From the NCBI RefSeq assembly GCF_009857915.1, contig NZ_WWCM01000024.1, positions 1-59,709 of the forward strand: DNA of 59,709 nucleotides, written 5' to 3'. Made by a program: the position numbers and the translations under genes. Shown here piece after piece: positions 45,303-53,658 of this stretch. Source of the DNA: Duganella qianjiadongensis. Its GTDB lineage: Bacteria > Pseudomonadota > Gammaproteobacteria > Burkholderiales > Burkholderiaceae_D. Below the pieces are notes generated by a model. The model was not told the DNA's origin. It saw only the letters and a list, made by a program, of their open reading frames with translations, and searched no databases. Position 1 is the stretch's first letter. Each line of letters begins with the position of its first letter.

Positions 45303-45692
45303 ATGGCTTACTCGGAAAAAGTACTCGATCACTACGAAAACCCGCGCAACGTGGGCGCCTTCGAAAAAGGCGATGACAGCGTTGGCACCGGCATGGTGGG
45401 CGCGCCAGCGTGCGGCGACGTGATGAAGCTGCAGATCAAAGTGGGCGCCGACGGCAAGATCGAAGACGCCAAGTTCAAGACCTATGGCTGCGGTTCGGCC
45501 ATCGCTTCCAGCTCGCTGGTAACGGAATGGGTCAAGGGCAAGACGCTGGATCAGGCGCTGGCCATCAAGAACACGGAAATCGCCGAAGAACTGGCGCTGC
45601 CGCCAGTGAAAATCCACTGCTCGATTCTGGCCGAAGACGCCATCAAGGCAGCGGTTCTGGATTACCAGAACAAACACCCGGCTAGCGCCTAA
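45303..45692 (+). CDS. iscU: Fe-S cluster scaffold protein IscU
   Basis: A 129-residue scaffold protein: YSEKVLDHYENPRNVGAF, the three ligand cysteines in GAPACGDVMKL, YGCGSAIASSS and KIHCSILAEDAI, and the HscA recognition motif LPPVK just before the third Cys. Asp in ACGD is kept. It receives sulfur from IscS and passes clusters on with HscA/HscB help. ATG 45303 has CAGGAG upstream. Complete. Confidence 0.97.
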   Translation: MAYSEKVLDHYENPRNVGAFEKGDDSVGTGMVGAPACGDVMKLQIKVGADGKIEDAKFKTYGCGSAIASSSLVTEWVKGKTLDQALAIKNTEIAEELALPPVKIHCSILAEDAIKAAVLDYQNKHPASA

Positions 45693-45723
45693 GTTTGCTG
45701 AGCTCCGGCTCGTAACACAATCA

Positions 45724-45750
45724 CGCCGCCGCCACCGTTGTGGCGCGGCG
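45724..45750 (+). promoter_or_regulatory. Strong hairpin directly before the iscA ribosome-binding site
   Basis: CGCCGC (45724-45729), a single bulged C, then GCCAC (45731-45735) pair with GTGGC (45740-45744) and GCGGCG (45745-45750) around a CGTT tetraloop. The iscA Shine-Dalgarno sequence GGGAG starts at about 45752. Such a structure between iscU and iscA could protect or separate the upstream iscRSU message, as known for the E. coli isc transcript cleaved under iron starvation. No T-run. Confidence 0.6.
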
Positions 45751-45762
45751 CGGGAGAATCAA

Positions 45763-46086
45763 ATGGCTATCACCCTGACCGAAAAAGCAGCGAAACACAT
45801 CAACCGTTACATCGAACGCCGCGGCAAAGGCATAGGCCTGCGCTTTGGCGTGCGCACTACGGGCTGCTCCGGACTGGCCTACAAACTGGAATATGTGGAC
45901 GAAGTGGCCGATGAGGACAATGTGTTCGAATCGCACGGCGTGAAAGTGTTCGTCGATCCGAAAAGCCTGCCTTACATCGATGGCACGGAACTCGATTTTG
46001 CCCGCGAAGGGCTGAACGAGGGCTTCAAGTTCAACAACCCGAACCAGAAAGACGCTTGCGGCTGCGGCGAAAGCTTCCGCATCTGA
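45763..46086 (+). CDS. iscA: A-type Fe-S carrier IscA
   Basis: A 107-residue protein: AITLTEKAAKHINRYIERRG, the first Cys in RTTGCSGLAYKLEYVDEV, and the C-terminal pair in NQKDACGCGESFRI, giving the three A-type ligands. It carries iron or clusters from IscU to targets. It lies between iscU (70 bases upstream, with a strong hairpin) and hscB (6 bases downstream). Confidence 0.96.
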   Translation: MAITLTEKAAKHINRYIERRGKGIGLRFGVRTTGCSGLAYKLEYVDEVADEDNVFESHGVKVFVDPKSLPYIDGTELDFAREGLNEGFKFNNPNQKDACGCGESFRI

Positions 46087-46092
46087 CCAGTC

Positions 46093-46611
46093 ATGCAAAA
46101 CCACTTCGAGCTGTTCAATCTGCCCCTGCAATTTGCTGTCGATGCGGCGGCGCTCGATAGCGCCTACCGCGACGTGCAGAACCGCGTCCATCCCGATAAA
46201 TACGTCAGCGCTACCGATGCCGAGAAGCGCGTCGCCATGCAGTGGGCCACCCGTGCCAACGAGGCCTACCAGACGCTGAAGCATCCCCAGAAGCGCGCGC
46301 AATATATGTGCGAGCTGGCTGGCGTGGACTTGCAGACGGAATCGAATACGGCCATGCCCATGGCTTTCCTGATGCAGCAGATGGAATGGCGTGAAGAGCT
46401 CGGTGATGCCCGGGCAGCCCAAGACGTGGAAGCGCTGGAAGGGCTGGATCAGCAGCTGCGGCGCGAGCGCAAGGCGCAGCTGGCTGCCATCGAACAGCAG
46501 ATCAGCAGCAACGATTATGCGCAGGCAGCACAGGGTGTGCGCGCGCTGATGTTCATCGAAAAGCTGAAACAAGAGATAGACAGTGCCTTGAGCCTGCTGG
46601 AAGACGCCTGA
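46093..46611 (+). CDS. hscB: Fe-S assembly co-chaperone HscB
   Basis: A 172-residue J-type co-chaperone. The J domain (residues 1-75) has FELFNLPLQFAVDAAALDSA and the HPDK motif in NRVHPDKYVSATDAEKR; the C-terminal three-helix IscU-binding domain has MAFLMQQMEWREELGDARAA and ends LKQEIDSALSLLEDA. It delivers IscU to HscA and stimulates its ATPase. Typical length and place in the operon. Confidence 0.95.
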   Translation: MQNHFELFNLPLQFAVDAAALDSAYRDVQNRVHPDKYVSATDAEKRVAMQWATRANEAYQTLKHPQKRAQYMCELAGVDLQTESNTAMPMAFLMQQMEWREELGDARAAQDVEALEGLDQQLRRERKAQLAAIEQQISSNDYAQAAQGVRALMFIEKLKQEIDSALSLLEDA

Positions 46612-46691
46612 ACGGGCGGGGCGGCAGGAGCATGCATTACCTGCCACAGCAAGGCCAGCACAGACACTGGCAGTACAGACAGACAGACTCA

Positions 46692-46710
46692 GGCCGGGCA
46701 CGTCCCGGCC
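46692..46710 (+). promoter_or_regulatory. GC-rich hairpin between hscB and hscA
   Basis: GGCCGGG (46692-46698) pairs perfectly with CCCGGCC (46704-46710) around CACGT and is followed by CCATTATTTA. It sits in the only sizeable gap (134 bases) of the isc operon; a short CAGA tandem (about 46674-46686) lies just before it. It could be a weak terminator or a processing site that separates the chaperone genes from iscRSUA-hscB. Confidence 0.5.
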
Positions 46711-46745
46711 CCATTATTTAATCAGAGCCGCACGGCATACACTAC

Positions 46746-48626
46746 ATGGCCCTTCTGCAAATTTCCGAACCCGGCATGTCCACTGCACCACACCAGCACC
46801 GGCTGGCGGTGGGGATAGATCTGGGTACCACCAACTCGCTGGTTGCGACTGTCCGCAGCAGCATACCCGAAGTGCTGAGCGACGAGGATGGCCGTCCGCT
46901 GCTGCCATCCGTGGTGCGTTATCTGCCCAACGGCCATGCCAACATCGGTTACAAGGCGCAGGCTGCGCAGACCACCGATCCCAAGAACACCATCGTTTCC
47001 GTCAAGCGCTTCATGGGGCGGGGTCTGGCCGATATCGCCTATGCCGAGAACCTGCCCTACGATTTCCTCGATACGCCCGGCATGGTGCAGCTGAAAACCA
47101 TCGCTGGCGTGAAGAGCCCGGTGGAAGTGTCGGCGCAGATACTGGCCACGCTGCGCCAGCGCGCCGAAGATACGCTCGGTGACGATCTGGTGGGCGCCGT
47201 GATTACCGTGCCGGCCTATTTCGACGACGCCCAGCGTCAGGCCACGAAAGATGCGGCGCAACTGGCCGGCCTGAACGTGCTGCGCCTGCTCAGCGAGCCG
47301 ACGGCAGCGGCGATCGCCTACGGCCTCGATAACGGTTCGGAAGGCCTGTACGCCGTGTACGATCTGGGTGGCGGCACGTTCGATATCTCCATCCTCAAGC
47401 TGAGCAAGGGCGTGTTCGAAGTGCTGTCTACGGGCGGCGATTCGGCGCTGGGCGGCGACGATTTCGACCATCGTCTGTTCTGCTACATCCATCAGGAAGA
47501 AAAGCTGGCGCCGCTGTCGGAAGAAGATACGGCCGTGCTGATGGTGAAGGCGCGCGAAGCCAAGGAACTGCTGTCGACCAAGGAGGAAGTGTCGGTGGAT
47601 GCGGTGCTGAGTTCGGGCGAAGAAGTGCATCTGAAGATTACGGCGGAGACTTTCCACGAAATCACCAAGCATCTGATCACCAAGACCATGAACGCCATCA
47701 AGAAAGCGCTGCGCGACGCCAGTGTCGATGCGGATGATGTGGATGGCGTGGTGATGGTGGGCGGCGCTACCCGCATGCCCCATGTGCAGCGCGCCGTGAG
47801 CGACTTCTTCCACACCATCCCCCATGCGAATATCGACCCTGATAAGGTGGTGGCGCTGGGTGCGGCGATACAGGCCAATCTGCTGGCCGGTAACCGCGCG
47901 GCTGGTGACGACTGGCTGCTGCTGGACGTGACGCCGCTGTCGCTCGGTATCGAGACCATGGGCGGTCTGGTCGAGAAGATCATTCCCCGTAACTCCACCA
48001 TTCCTTGCGCCCGCGCGCAGGAGTTCACCACCTTCAAAGATGGTCAGACGGCGCTGGCTGTGCACGTGCTGCAGGGCGAGCGCGAGCTGGTGACGGATTG
48101 CCGTTCGCTGGCCCGCTTCGAGCTGCGCGGCATTCCGCCGATGGCGGCCGGTGCGGCCCGTATCCGCATTACCTATCAGGTCGATGCCGATGGCCTGCTG
48201 TCGGTTTCGGCACGCGAGCTGCGCTCGGGCGTGGAAGCGTCGATCAGCGTCAAGCCATCCTACGGTCTGGGCGATGATGATGTGGCGCGTATGCTGCAGG
48301 ACTCGTATCAGGCGGCCGACGTCGATATGAAGGCCCGCGCTCTGCGCGAAGAGCAGGTGGAAGCCGAACGTATTATTCTGGCGACCGAGTCGGCGCTGGC
48401 CGAAGATGGTGCGCTGCTCACTAGCGAAGAGCGTGCTGCGCTGGATGCGCTGATCGCCAGCGTGCGCGGCGTAGTCGCCCAGTCGCAGGCCGGTGCCGTT
48501 GATCACACTGCCGTCAAGGCTGCGGTGGAATCGCTGGCGCAAGGTACGGAAGAATTTGCATCGCGCCGCATGGATCGCAGCGTGCGCAGCGCACTGGCCG
48601 GCAAGAAGCTGGATCAGGTCGTTTAA
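46746..48626 (+). CDS. hscA: Fe-S assembly Hsp70 chaperone HscA
   Basis: A 626-residue Hsp70: AVGIDLGTTNSLVATVRSS, VITVPAYFDDAQRQATKDAA, YDLGGGTFDISILKL, GGATRMPHVQRAV and the substrate-binding domain start LLLDVTPLSLGIETMGGLVE; the lid ends MDRSVRSALAGKKLDQVV. HscA binds the LPPVK loop of IscU and drives cluster release. It contrasts with the two unrelated-looking Hsp70 proteins at 24958-29708. Complete. Confidence 0.97.
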   Translation: MALLQISEPGMSTAPHQHRLAVGIDLGTTNSLVATVRSSIPEVLSDEDGRPLLPSVVRYLPNGHANIGYKAQAAQTTDPKNTIVSVKRFMGRGLADIAYAENLPYDFLDTPGMVQLKTIAGVKSPVEVSAQILATLRQRAEDTLGDDLVGAVITVPAYFDDAQRQATKDAAQLAGLNVLRLLSEPTAAAIAYGLDNGSEGLYAVYDLGGGTFDISILKLSKGVFEVLSTGGDSALGGDDFDHRLFCYIHQEEKLAPLSEEDTAVLMVKAREAKELLSTKEEVSVDAVLSSGEEVHLKITAETFHEITKHLITKTMNAIKKALRDASVDADDVDGVVMVGGATRMPHVQRAVSDFFHTIPHANIDPDKVVALGAAIQANLLAGNRAAGDDWLLLDVTPLSLGIETMGGLVEKIIPRNSTIPCARAQEFTTFKDGQTALAVHVLQGERELVTDCRSLARFELRGIPPMAAGAARIRITYQVDADGLLSVSARELRSGVEASISVKPSYGLGDDDVARMLQDSYQAADVDMKARALREEQVEAERIILATESALAEDGALLTSEERAALDALIASVRGVVAQSQAGAVDHTAVKAAVESLAQGTEEFASRRMDRSVRSALAGKKLDQVV

Positions 48627-48645
48627 ACATTTACAGAGGTTACAA

Positions 48646-48987
48646 GTGCCACAAATCGTATTCCTGCCCCACGCCAAACTGTGCCCGGACGGCGCCGTCA
48701 TCGAAGCTGACGCTGGCAAAACGTTGTGCGACATCATGCTGGAGCATGATATCCACATCGAGCACGCCTGCGAGAAATCCTGCGCCTGCACCACCTGCCA
48801 CGTGCTGGTGCGCGAAGGTTTCGATTCGCTCAGCGAAGCAAGCGAGAACGAAGAGGACCAGCTGGACAAGGCATGGGGGCTGGAAGCCGTGTCGCGCCTG
48901 TCCTGCCAGGCCGTCGTGGCGAATGAAGATCTGGTGATCGAAATTCCGAAGTACACCATCAACCACGCTAGCGAAGGCGGTCACTGA
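48646..48987 (+). CDS. fdx: [2Fe-2S] ferredoxin, ISC type
   Basis: A 113-residue adrenodoxin-like ferredoxin from GTG 48646, which has AGAGG six bases upstream. Cluster ligands are in HACEKSCACTTCHVLV, with the fourth Cys in SRLSCQAVV. It donates electrons during cluster assembly on IscU. The upstream open frame belongs to hscA. The next gene, iscX, starts one base after its stop. Confidence 0.96.
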   Translation: MPQIVFLPHAKLCPDGAVIEADAGKTLCDIMLEHDIHIEHACEKSCACTTCHVLVREGFDSLSEASENEEDQLDKAWGLEAVSRLSCQAVVANEDLVIEIPKYTINHASEGGH

Positions 48988-48988
48988 C

Positions 48989-49183
48989 ATGAAGTGGACG
49001 GACATCAGCGCGATTGCGGAAGCGCTCTACGACAAGTTTCCCGAGATCGATCCGCTGACGATACGCTTTACCGATTTGCATAACTGGATCGTTGAACTGG
49101 AAGAGTTCGACGACGACCACACGCGTGGTGGCGAGAAGGTGCTGGAAGCAATACAACAGGCGTGGATCGATGAAGCCAAATAA
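48989..49183 (+). CDS. iscX: Fe-S assembly protein IscX
   Basis: A 64-residue acidic protein, MKWTDISAIAEALYDKFPEI followed by RFTDLHNWIVELEEFDDD and a C-terminal AIQQAWIDEA. It matches the IscX/YfhJ family, which binds IscS and modulates iron entry and desulfurase activity. It is the last isc gene and overlaps the start of the methyltransferase gene by 14 bases. Confidence 0.95.
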   Translation: MKWTDISAIAEALYDKFPEIDPLTIRFTDLHNWIVELEEFDDDHTRGGEKVLEAIQQAWIDEAK

Positions 49184-50075
49184 GCATGCGAGTAAGATCG
49201 GCGCAACCGTAACGGGCGCCGACAATATGCCGGAAATCCGCGAGGGTCAGACTGTCGCGCTGTTGCAGGAACTGCATATTCTGACGCGCGACGGCAAGAT
49301 GAATCAGGATAGCCGCCGCAAGCTCAAACAGGTGTATCACCTGTACCAGTTCATCGAGCCGTTGCTGAAAGAACTGCTGGAAACCAAGGGCAGCATTGCG
49401 CTGGTCGACCACGGTGCCGGCAAGTCCTATCTGGGCTTCATCATCTACGACCTGTTCTTCAAGGCGCTTAATGTTGGCTCGGATGGCTCGCACATCTACG
49501 GCATCGAAACGCGCGAAGAACTGGTCCAGCGTTCGCAGCAACTGGCGCAGCAATTCAACTTCCCCGGCATGTCTTTCCTGCCGTTGTCGGTAGCCGAGTC
49601 CACCGAGTCAAAGCTGCTGCCCGAGCAGATCGACATCGTCACGGCGCTGCACGCCTGTAATACGGCCACCGATGACGCCATCGATTTCGCGCTGAAGAAA
49701 AAGGCGCGCTACATGGTACTGGTGCCGTGCTGTCAGGCCGAAGTGGCCTCCGTGCTGAAGAAGAACAAGGGCAAGGCGCTGGCCAGGTCGGCGCTGACGG
49801 AAATCTGGCGTCACCCTATCCATACGCGCGAATTCGGCAGCCAGATCACCAACGTGCTGCGCTGCTTGCAGCTGGAAGCACATGGCTATCAGGTCAATGT
49901 CACGGAGCTGGTGGGCTGGGAGCACTCGATGAAGAATGAGCTGATCATCGCCACCTACAAAGACCTGCCGCGCCAGCGGCCTTCGCAGCGTCTGCAGGAA
50001 GTGCTGGAGACGCTGGGGCTGGAGGAAATGGGCCAGCGTTTCTATACGCAGCAAGTGGCCGCGCAAACGACATAA
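49170..50075 (+). CDS. SAM-dependent methyltransferase-like protein
   Basis: About 301 residues from ATG 49170, inside the end of iscX. A Rossmann-type motif I is in SIALVDHGAGKSYLGFIIYD, with IYGIETREELVQRSQQLAQQ as the acidic strand 2 and IDIVTALHACNTATDDAIDF then VLVPCCQAEVASVLKKNKG downstream. This order (DHGAGK, ALHAC, PCCQ) fits the Methyltransf_32 (PF13679-type) family, which modifies RNA or is of unknown target. Coupling to iscX suggests read-through from the isc operon, but no functional link is known. Confidence 0.82.
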   Translation: MKPNKHASKIGATVTGADNMPEIREGQTVALLQELHILTRDGKMNQDSRRKLKQVYHLYQFIEPLLKELLETKGSIALVDHGAGKSYLGFIIYDLFFKALNVGSDGSHIYGIETREELVQRSQQLAQQFNFPGMSFLPLSVAESTESKLLPEQIDIVTALHACNTATDDAIDFALKKKARYMVLVPCCQAEVASVLKKNKGKALARSALTEIWRHPIHTREFGSQITNVLRCLQLEAHGYQVNVTELVGWEHSMKNELIIATYKDLPRQRPSQRLQEVLETLGLEEMGQRFYTQQVAAQTT

Positions 50076-50091
50076 GAGGGCAGTGCAGAAC

Positions 50092-51114
50092 ATGAGCGGG
50101 CTGAATGAACAATGGCTGGATTTACGCAGCGACACCGTCACCCGCCCCAGCGCGGCGATGCGCGCTGCCATGCACGCGGCCGAAGTAGGCGATGATGTGT
50201 ATGGCGATGACACTAGCGTCAACCAGCTGCAGGATTACACGGCCGATCTGTTCGGCTATGAAGCGGCACTGTTTGCGCCCTCCGGCACGCAGAGCAATCT
50301 GCTGGCCCTGCTGGCGCACTGCGGCCGGGGCGACGAATATCTGGTAGGGCAGGAGGCCCATACCTACCGCTACGAAGGCGGCGGTGCGGCAGTGCTGGGC
50401 AGCATACAGCCGCAGCCTATCAGCAATCAGTCTGACGGCAGTCTGGCGCTGGCCGACATTGCGGCGCAGATCAAACCGGACGATATCCACTTTGCCCGCA
50501 CCCGTTTGCTGGCGCTGGAAAACACCATAGGCGGCAAGGTGCTGGGGTTAGCCTATCTGCAGCAGGCAACCACGCTGGCACATGAGCGCGGCCTTGCGAC
50601 CCACCTTGATGGCGCACGCATCTGCAATGCTGCCGTCAAGCTGGGTGTGAGCCCGCGCGAAGCAGTGGCCGGTTTCGATTCCGTTTCAGTGTGCCTGTCC
50701 AAAGGTCTGGGTGCGCCAGTCGGTTCGGTGCTGTGCGGTAGCAGGGCGCTAATCACCGAAGCCAGGCGCTGGCGCAAGATGCTGGGCGGCGGCATGCGTC
50801 AGGCCGGCATACTGGCAGCAGGCGGCTTGTACGCCTTGCAGCACCAGTATGCGCGACTGGCCGAGGACCACGATAACGCAGCCTACTTTGCCGGTGAACT
50901 GGCCAAGGTGAGGGGCATTACCGTGTCTACGCCGCAGACCAATATTTTCTACGTCGATATTCCCGCCGATGCCTGCCGCGGGCTGAACGACGTGTTGCAA
51001 CTGACCCGTATCCGAGTGTCGATGGCGCCGCGTCTGCGCATCGTCACCCACATGGATACCTCGCGCGACGATATCGAACGCGCCATTACTGTTTTTGGAG
51101 ATTTCTTCGGATGA
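50092..51114 (+). CDS. ltaE: Low-specificity L-threonine aldolase
   Basis: About 340 residues. LDLRSDTVTRPSAAMRAAM, GDDVYGDDTSVNQLQ and FAPSGTQSNLLAL are typical of the beta-eliminating lyase/threonine aldolase family; the PLP Lys lies in SVSVCLSKGLGAPVGSVL. It cleaves L-threonine (and allo-threonine) to glycine and acetaldehyde. I chose ATG 50092; a GTG at 50083 is too close to the GAGGG site. It overlaps the following gene by ATGA. Confidence 0.93.
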   Translation: MSGLNEQWLDLRSDTVTRPSAAMRAAMHAAEVGDDVYGDDTSVNQLQDYTADLFGYEAALFAPSGTQSNLLALLAHCGRGDEYLVGQEAHTYRYEGGGAAVLGSIQPQPISNQSDGSLALADIAAQIKPDDIHFARTRLLALENTIGGKVLGLAYLQQATTLAHERGLATHLDGARICNAAVKLGVSPREAVAGFDSVSVCLSKGLGAPVGSVLCGSRALITEARRWRKMLGGGMRQAGILAAGGLYALQHQYARLAEDHDNAAYFAGELAKVRGITVSTPQTNIFYVDIPADACRGLNDVLQLTRIRVSMAPRLRIVTHMDTSRDDIERAITVFGDFFG

Positions 51115-51854
51115 CTGAATCCACCCCTGATCAAAGTGTCCGCCTCGCCAAGCGCGTGGCCGAGATGCGTCCCTGCTCGCGCCGCGAAGCCGAACTGTAT
51201 ATCGAGGGCGGTTACGTCAGCGTGGATGGCGTGGCAGCGGAAGAGGCGGGCGCACGTGTCACGCCCGGGCAGGAGATTACGATTGCTGCCGATGCCACGC
51301 TGCTGGAAGCCGTGCCGGTGACCCTGCTATTGCACAAGCCAGTGGGCGTGAATGGCGGCATAGGCAAGGATGGTCTGCCCGCGCTACACCAGATCAAGCT
51401 GGATAATCTGACGCGCACGGCGCCGTCGCAGCGCTTCCTCAAGCGCCATCTGGCCCATCTGTCGCTGACGCTGCCGCTGGAGACCCAGGCCAGCGGTCTG
51501 CTGGTGCTGACGCAGGATTTCCGCGTCAACCGCAAGCTGACGGATGAAGCGGCGCGCATGGAGCAGGAGATCATCGTGGAAGTCAGCGGCGAAATCGCCG
51601 AGAACGGTCTGGCGCTACTCAATCATGGGCTACCGTTCAATGGCAAGCCGCTGCCGTCGATGAAGGTGAGCTGGCAGAACGAGCGCCGTTTGCGCTTTGC
51701 CGTAAAAGGCCCCAAGCCGGGCCAGATCGAACACATGTGCAAGATGGTGGGCCTGAGCGTGGTGGCGATGAAGCGCATCCGTATCGGCCGTATTGCCATG
51801 TCCAGCCTGCCGCAAGGCGAGTGGCGCTATCTGCAGCCACACGAGCGCTTCTGA
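51111..51854 (+). CDS. RsuA/RluF-like S4-domain protein with changed pseudouridine-synthase motif
   Basis: A 247-residue protein. The N-terminal S4 RNA-binding domain has RLAKRVAEMRPCSRREAELY, then LLLHKPVGVNGGIGKDGLPA, the start of the synthase fold. Where RsuA-type enzymes have G-R-L-D-x-D-T-S-G-L-L, this protein has L-P-L-E-T-Q-A-S-G-L-L: the catalytic Asp is Glu124 and the preceding Arg is Pro122. The C-terminal MCKMVGLSVVAMKRIRIGRI is canonical. Activity is therefore uncertain; it may be an RNA-binding remnant or a variant enzyme. It overlaps ltaE by 4 bases. Confidence 0.85.
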   Translation: MTESTPDQSVRLAKRVAEMRPCSRREAELYIEGGYVSVDGVAAEEAGARVTPGQEITIAADATLLEAVPVTLLLHKPVGVNGGIGKDGLPALHQIKLDNLTRTAPSQRFLKRHLAHLSLTLPLETQASGLLVLTQDFRVNRKLTDEAARMEQEIIVEVSGEIAENGLALLNHGLPFNGKPLPSMKVSWQNERRLRFAVKGPKPGQIEHMCKMVGLSVVAMKRIRIGRIAMSSLPQGEWRYLQPHERF

Positions 51855-51882
51855 TCAGCGGGAGCCCGCAGGCCAGTGTCGC

Positions 51883-52437
51883 TCAGGTGGCGCTGGCCTG
51901 TTTCTTTTTCTTTTCCAATGGCGGCAGTTGCACCAGACGGGTGCCGGTCAGTTTATCGTGCAGGAACTGGCGGTCCGCATCGAGGAAGGCCGTCATGGCC
52001 CACACCAGCACACCGATGCCGATGGCGCCCAGCGCCTGCCACTTTTGCAGATGCAGCACGGCGCTGACAATCAGCGCAGGCAGTATCCACATCCAGCTCA
52101 GCAGATAGCGCACGGCGGCAGTCTGCAGCGACAAATGGGCATGGCCCGGACGAACCACTTTGAGGCGCCACGTGCGCATGGCCAGCGTCTGGCCTTCGCG
52201 GCTCCACTGGTGGATGAAGTAGGCGCCTAGAACGAGGAAGAGCAGGGCCTGACGGGTATGTTCGAGCGCGCGCGTATGACGGGCCTGCACGATGAATTCG
52301 AATATCAGGAAAGGCAGAAACAGCACGGCAAACGCCAGCAGGGTTTCGTACACCATCGAGATCAGGCGGCGACCCACGCTGGGGTTGGACACTACGGGTT
52401 CGGTAACTGGCAGGGTGGTAGCGGGTTTATTTGACAT
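51883..52437 (-). CDS. RDD-family membrane protein
   Basis: A 184-residue inner-membrane protein with three to four helices. The RDD signature positions are VGRRLISMVYETLLAFAVLF (Arg in helix 1, with the usual Asp replaced by Glu) and FLDADRQFLHDKLTGTRLVQ (Asp pair near the end). Function is not established for this subgroup. ATG 52437 lies in the last codons of the DUF3106 gene. It ends the sigma-factor operon and is convergent with the RsuA-like gene. Confidence 0.87.
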   Translation of the reverse strand: MSNKPATTLPVTEPVVSNPSVGRRLISMVYETLLAFAVLFLPFLIFEFIVQARHTRALEHTRQALLFLVLGAYFIHQWSREGQTLAMRTWRLKVVRPGHAHLSLQTAAVRYLLSWMWILPALIVSAVLHLQKWQALGAIGIGVLVWAMTAFLDADRQFLHDKLTGTRLVQLPPLEKKKKQASAT

Positions 52438-53251
52438 TGCTGCTGGTAGGCTGTGCTGCGGCCGGTGCGGGCGCCGGCGTGACGTTGGAGGCATTCGGAA
52501 TCGGCGCGCTATCGCCAGCGGTGCCAGCAGCGCTGCCACTGGCGGCGCCACTGGCATTTGCACCGGCGGTGCTGCCTGCCGCACCGCTTGCAGGCGGCAC
52601 GACATTGCTGGCCGGCAGCAGCGGAGCAGGTGCGGGTGGCGGCAGTGCCGGCGCACTGGCCGAGCCGTTTTCCGTCACCACCAGTGGCTTGATGGGCGCC
52701 ACGGTTTTCATCTTGCTCTGGGCTGCCGTCGGCAGGTTGGCCACCTGCGGTTTTAGCGCGGCCTTGGCGGCCAGTTCTTTCTTTTCATCGTCCGACAGCT
52801 GCTGGTAGGACTCCCACTGGGTGTTCTTCTGCGACGGATCGATTTTTTTGGCGCGGGCGAAGTTCTGACGTACCTGACGGCGTTCATCCGGCGTCAGCTT
52901 GACCCACTCGCGCATGCGTTCCTGCACGCGGGCCTGCTCATCCGCATTCATCGAGGCGTAGCGCTTGATGATGCCTAGCCATTTTTGCCGGCGCAGCGGC
53001 TCCATCTGGTCCCATTCGGCGGCCAGCGGAGCGAGCGTCTGCTGCTGTTGGGGCGTGAGGTCCTTCCAGCGGGTTTTGTCAGCGGCGCTGCCTTTGCCGG
53101 CCACGCCCAGTGCGCTGCCTGCCTTGGCCAGCGGCTGGGCGATGGCAGGCGGGGCGTCGGGCTGGTTGCCGAACCATAGCAGGCCGGCAGCGGAGCCGAG
53201 TATCAGCACCAGTGCAACAGAGCCCCACTTTGCCTGACGACTTAAAGCCAT
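52427..53251 (-). CDS. DUF3106 domain-containing membrane-anchored protein
   Basis: A 274-residue protein with an N-terminal helix (WGSVALVLILGSAAGLLWFG) and then a helical Gln/Trp/Arg-rich periplasmic domain with repeats of the type WDQMEPLRRQKWLGIIKRYA and MREWVKLTPDERRQVRQNFA (DUF3106). A low-complexity Ala/Ser/Pro/Gly tail from about residue 185 follows. The repeat resembles CpxP/Spy-like LTxxQ helical proteins; an envelope stress role together with the sigma factor is inference. Confidence 0.85.
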   Translation of the reverse strand: MALSRQAKWGSVALVLILGSAAGLLWFGNQPDAPPAIAQPLAKAGSALGVAGKGSAADKTRWKDLTPQQQQTLAPLAAEWDQMEPLRRQKWLGIIKRYASMNADEQARVQERMREWVKLTPDERRQVRQNFARAKKIDPSQKNTQWESYQQLSDDEKKELAAKAALKPQVANLPTAAQSKMKTVAPIKPLVVTENGSASAPALPPPAPAPLLPASNVVPPASGAAGSTAGANASGAASGSAAGTAGDSAPIPNASNVTPAPAPAAAQPTSSNVK

Positions 53252-53253
53252 AC

Positions 53254-53658
53254 TTATTGCTCGCTTTGATTCAGGTAAGCGTTAAAGCCGTGGTCCAGAT
53301 AGGCGGACAGCGGCAATTCGTCGGACAGCACGGCGGCGTCCAGCTCGGCGATTTCGGCGATATGTTCCTGCTGTTCGTACTGGTAGATGCCGATCAGGCC
53401 CGCTACCAGCACCAGCAGCGGCAGGGCGACGCCCATGCGGTTGAACCACGAGAACGACCAGTTGCCGCCCTGAACACCGGCCAGTTCGCTGCGCACGACG
53501 GGCGCGGTGCGGCGTGCCGCACCATCGGGCTTCTTGCGCGCTAGCGCCATCTGGCGTGCCTGGGCCAGCCGGTCGGTGGTGGTAGGCGGCAGATCTTCCA
53601 GTCGTTGATTGAGTGCATGACGCACTTTGTAAGCGAAATTGAGCTCTTCGGTGTTCAT
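53254..53658 (-). CDS. DUF3619 family membrane protein, probable anti-sigma partner
   Basis: A 134-residue protein, MNTEELNFAYKVRHALNQRL with ARRTAP in a basic cytoplasmic part (residues 1-74), one transmembrane helix (about RMGVALPLLVLVAGLIGIYQ) and an acidic periplasmic tail (DAAVLSDELPLSAYLDHGF). Its start overlaps the sigma-factor stop by ATGA, and its topology is that of an anti-sigma factor, but no zinc (ZAS) motif is seen. The role is inference. Confidence 0.8.
   Translation of the reverse strand: MNTEELNFAYKVRHALNQRLEDLPPTTTDRLAQARQMALARKKPDGAARRTAPVVRSELAGVQGGNWSFSWFNRMGVALPLLVLVAGLIGIYQYEQQEHIAEIAELDAAVLSDELPLSAYLDHGFNAYLNQSEQ

Noticed and set aside
46722..48962. 746-codon leftward open frame opposite hscA and fdx
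   Set aside because: Antisense shadow of two certain genes; no ribosome-binding site and compositionally biased translation.
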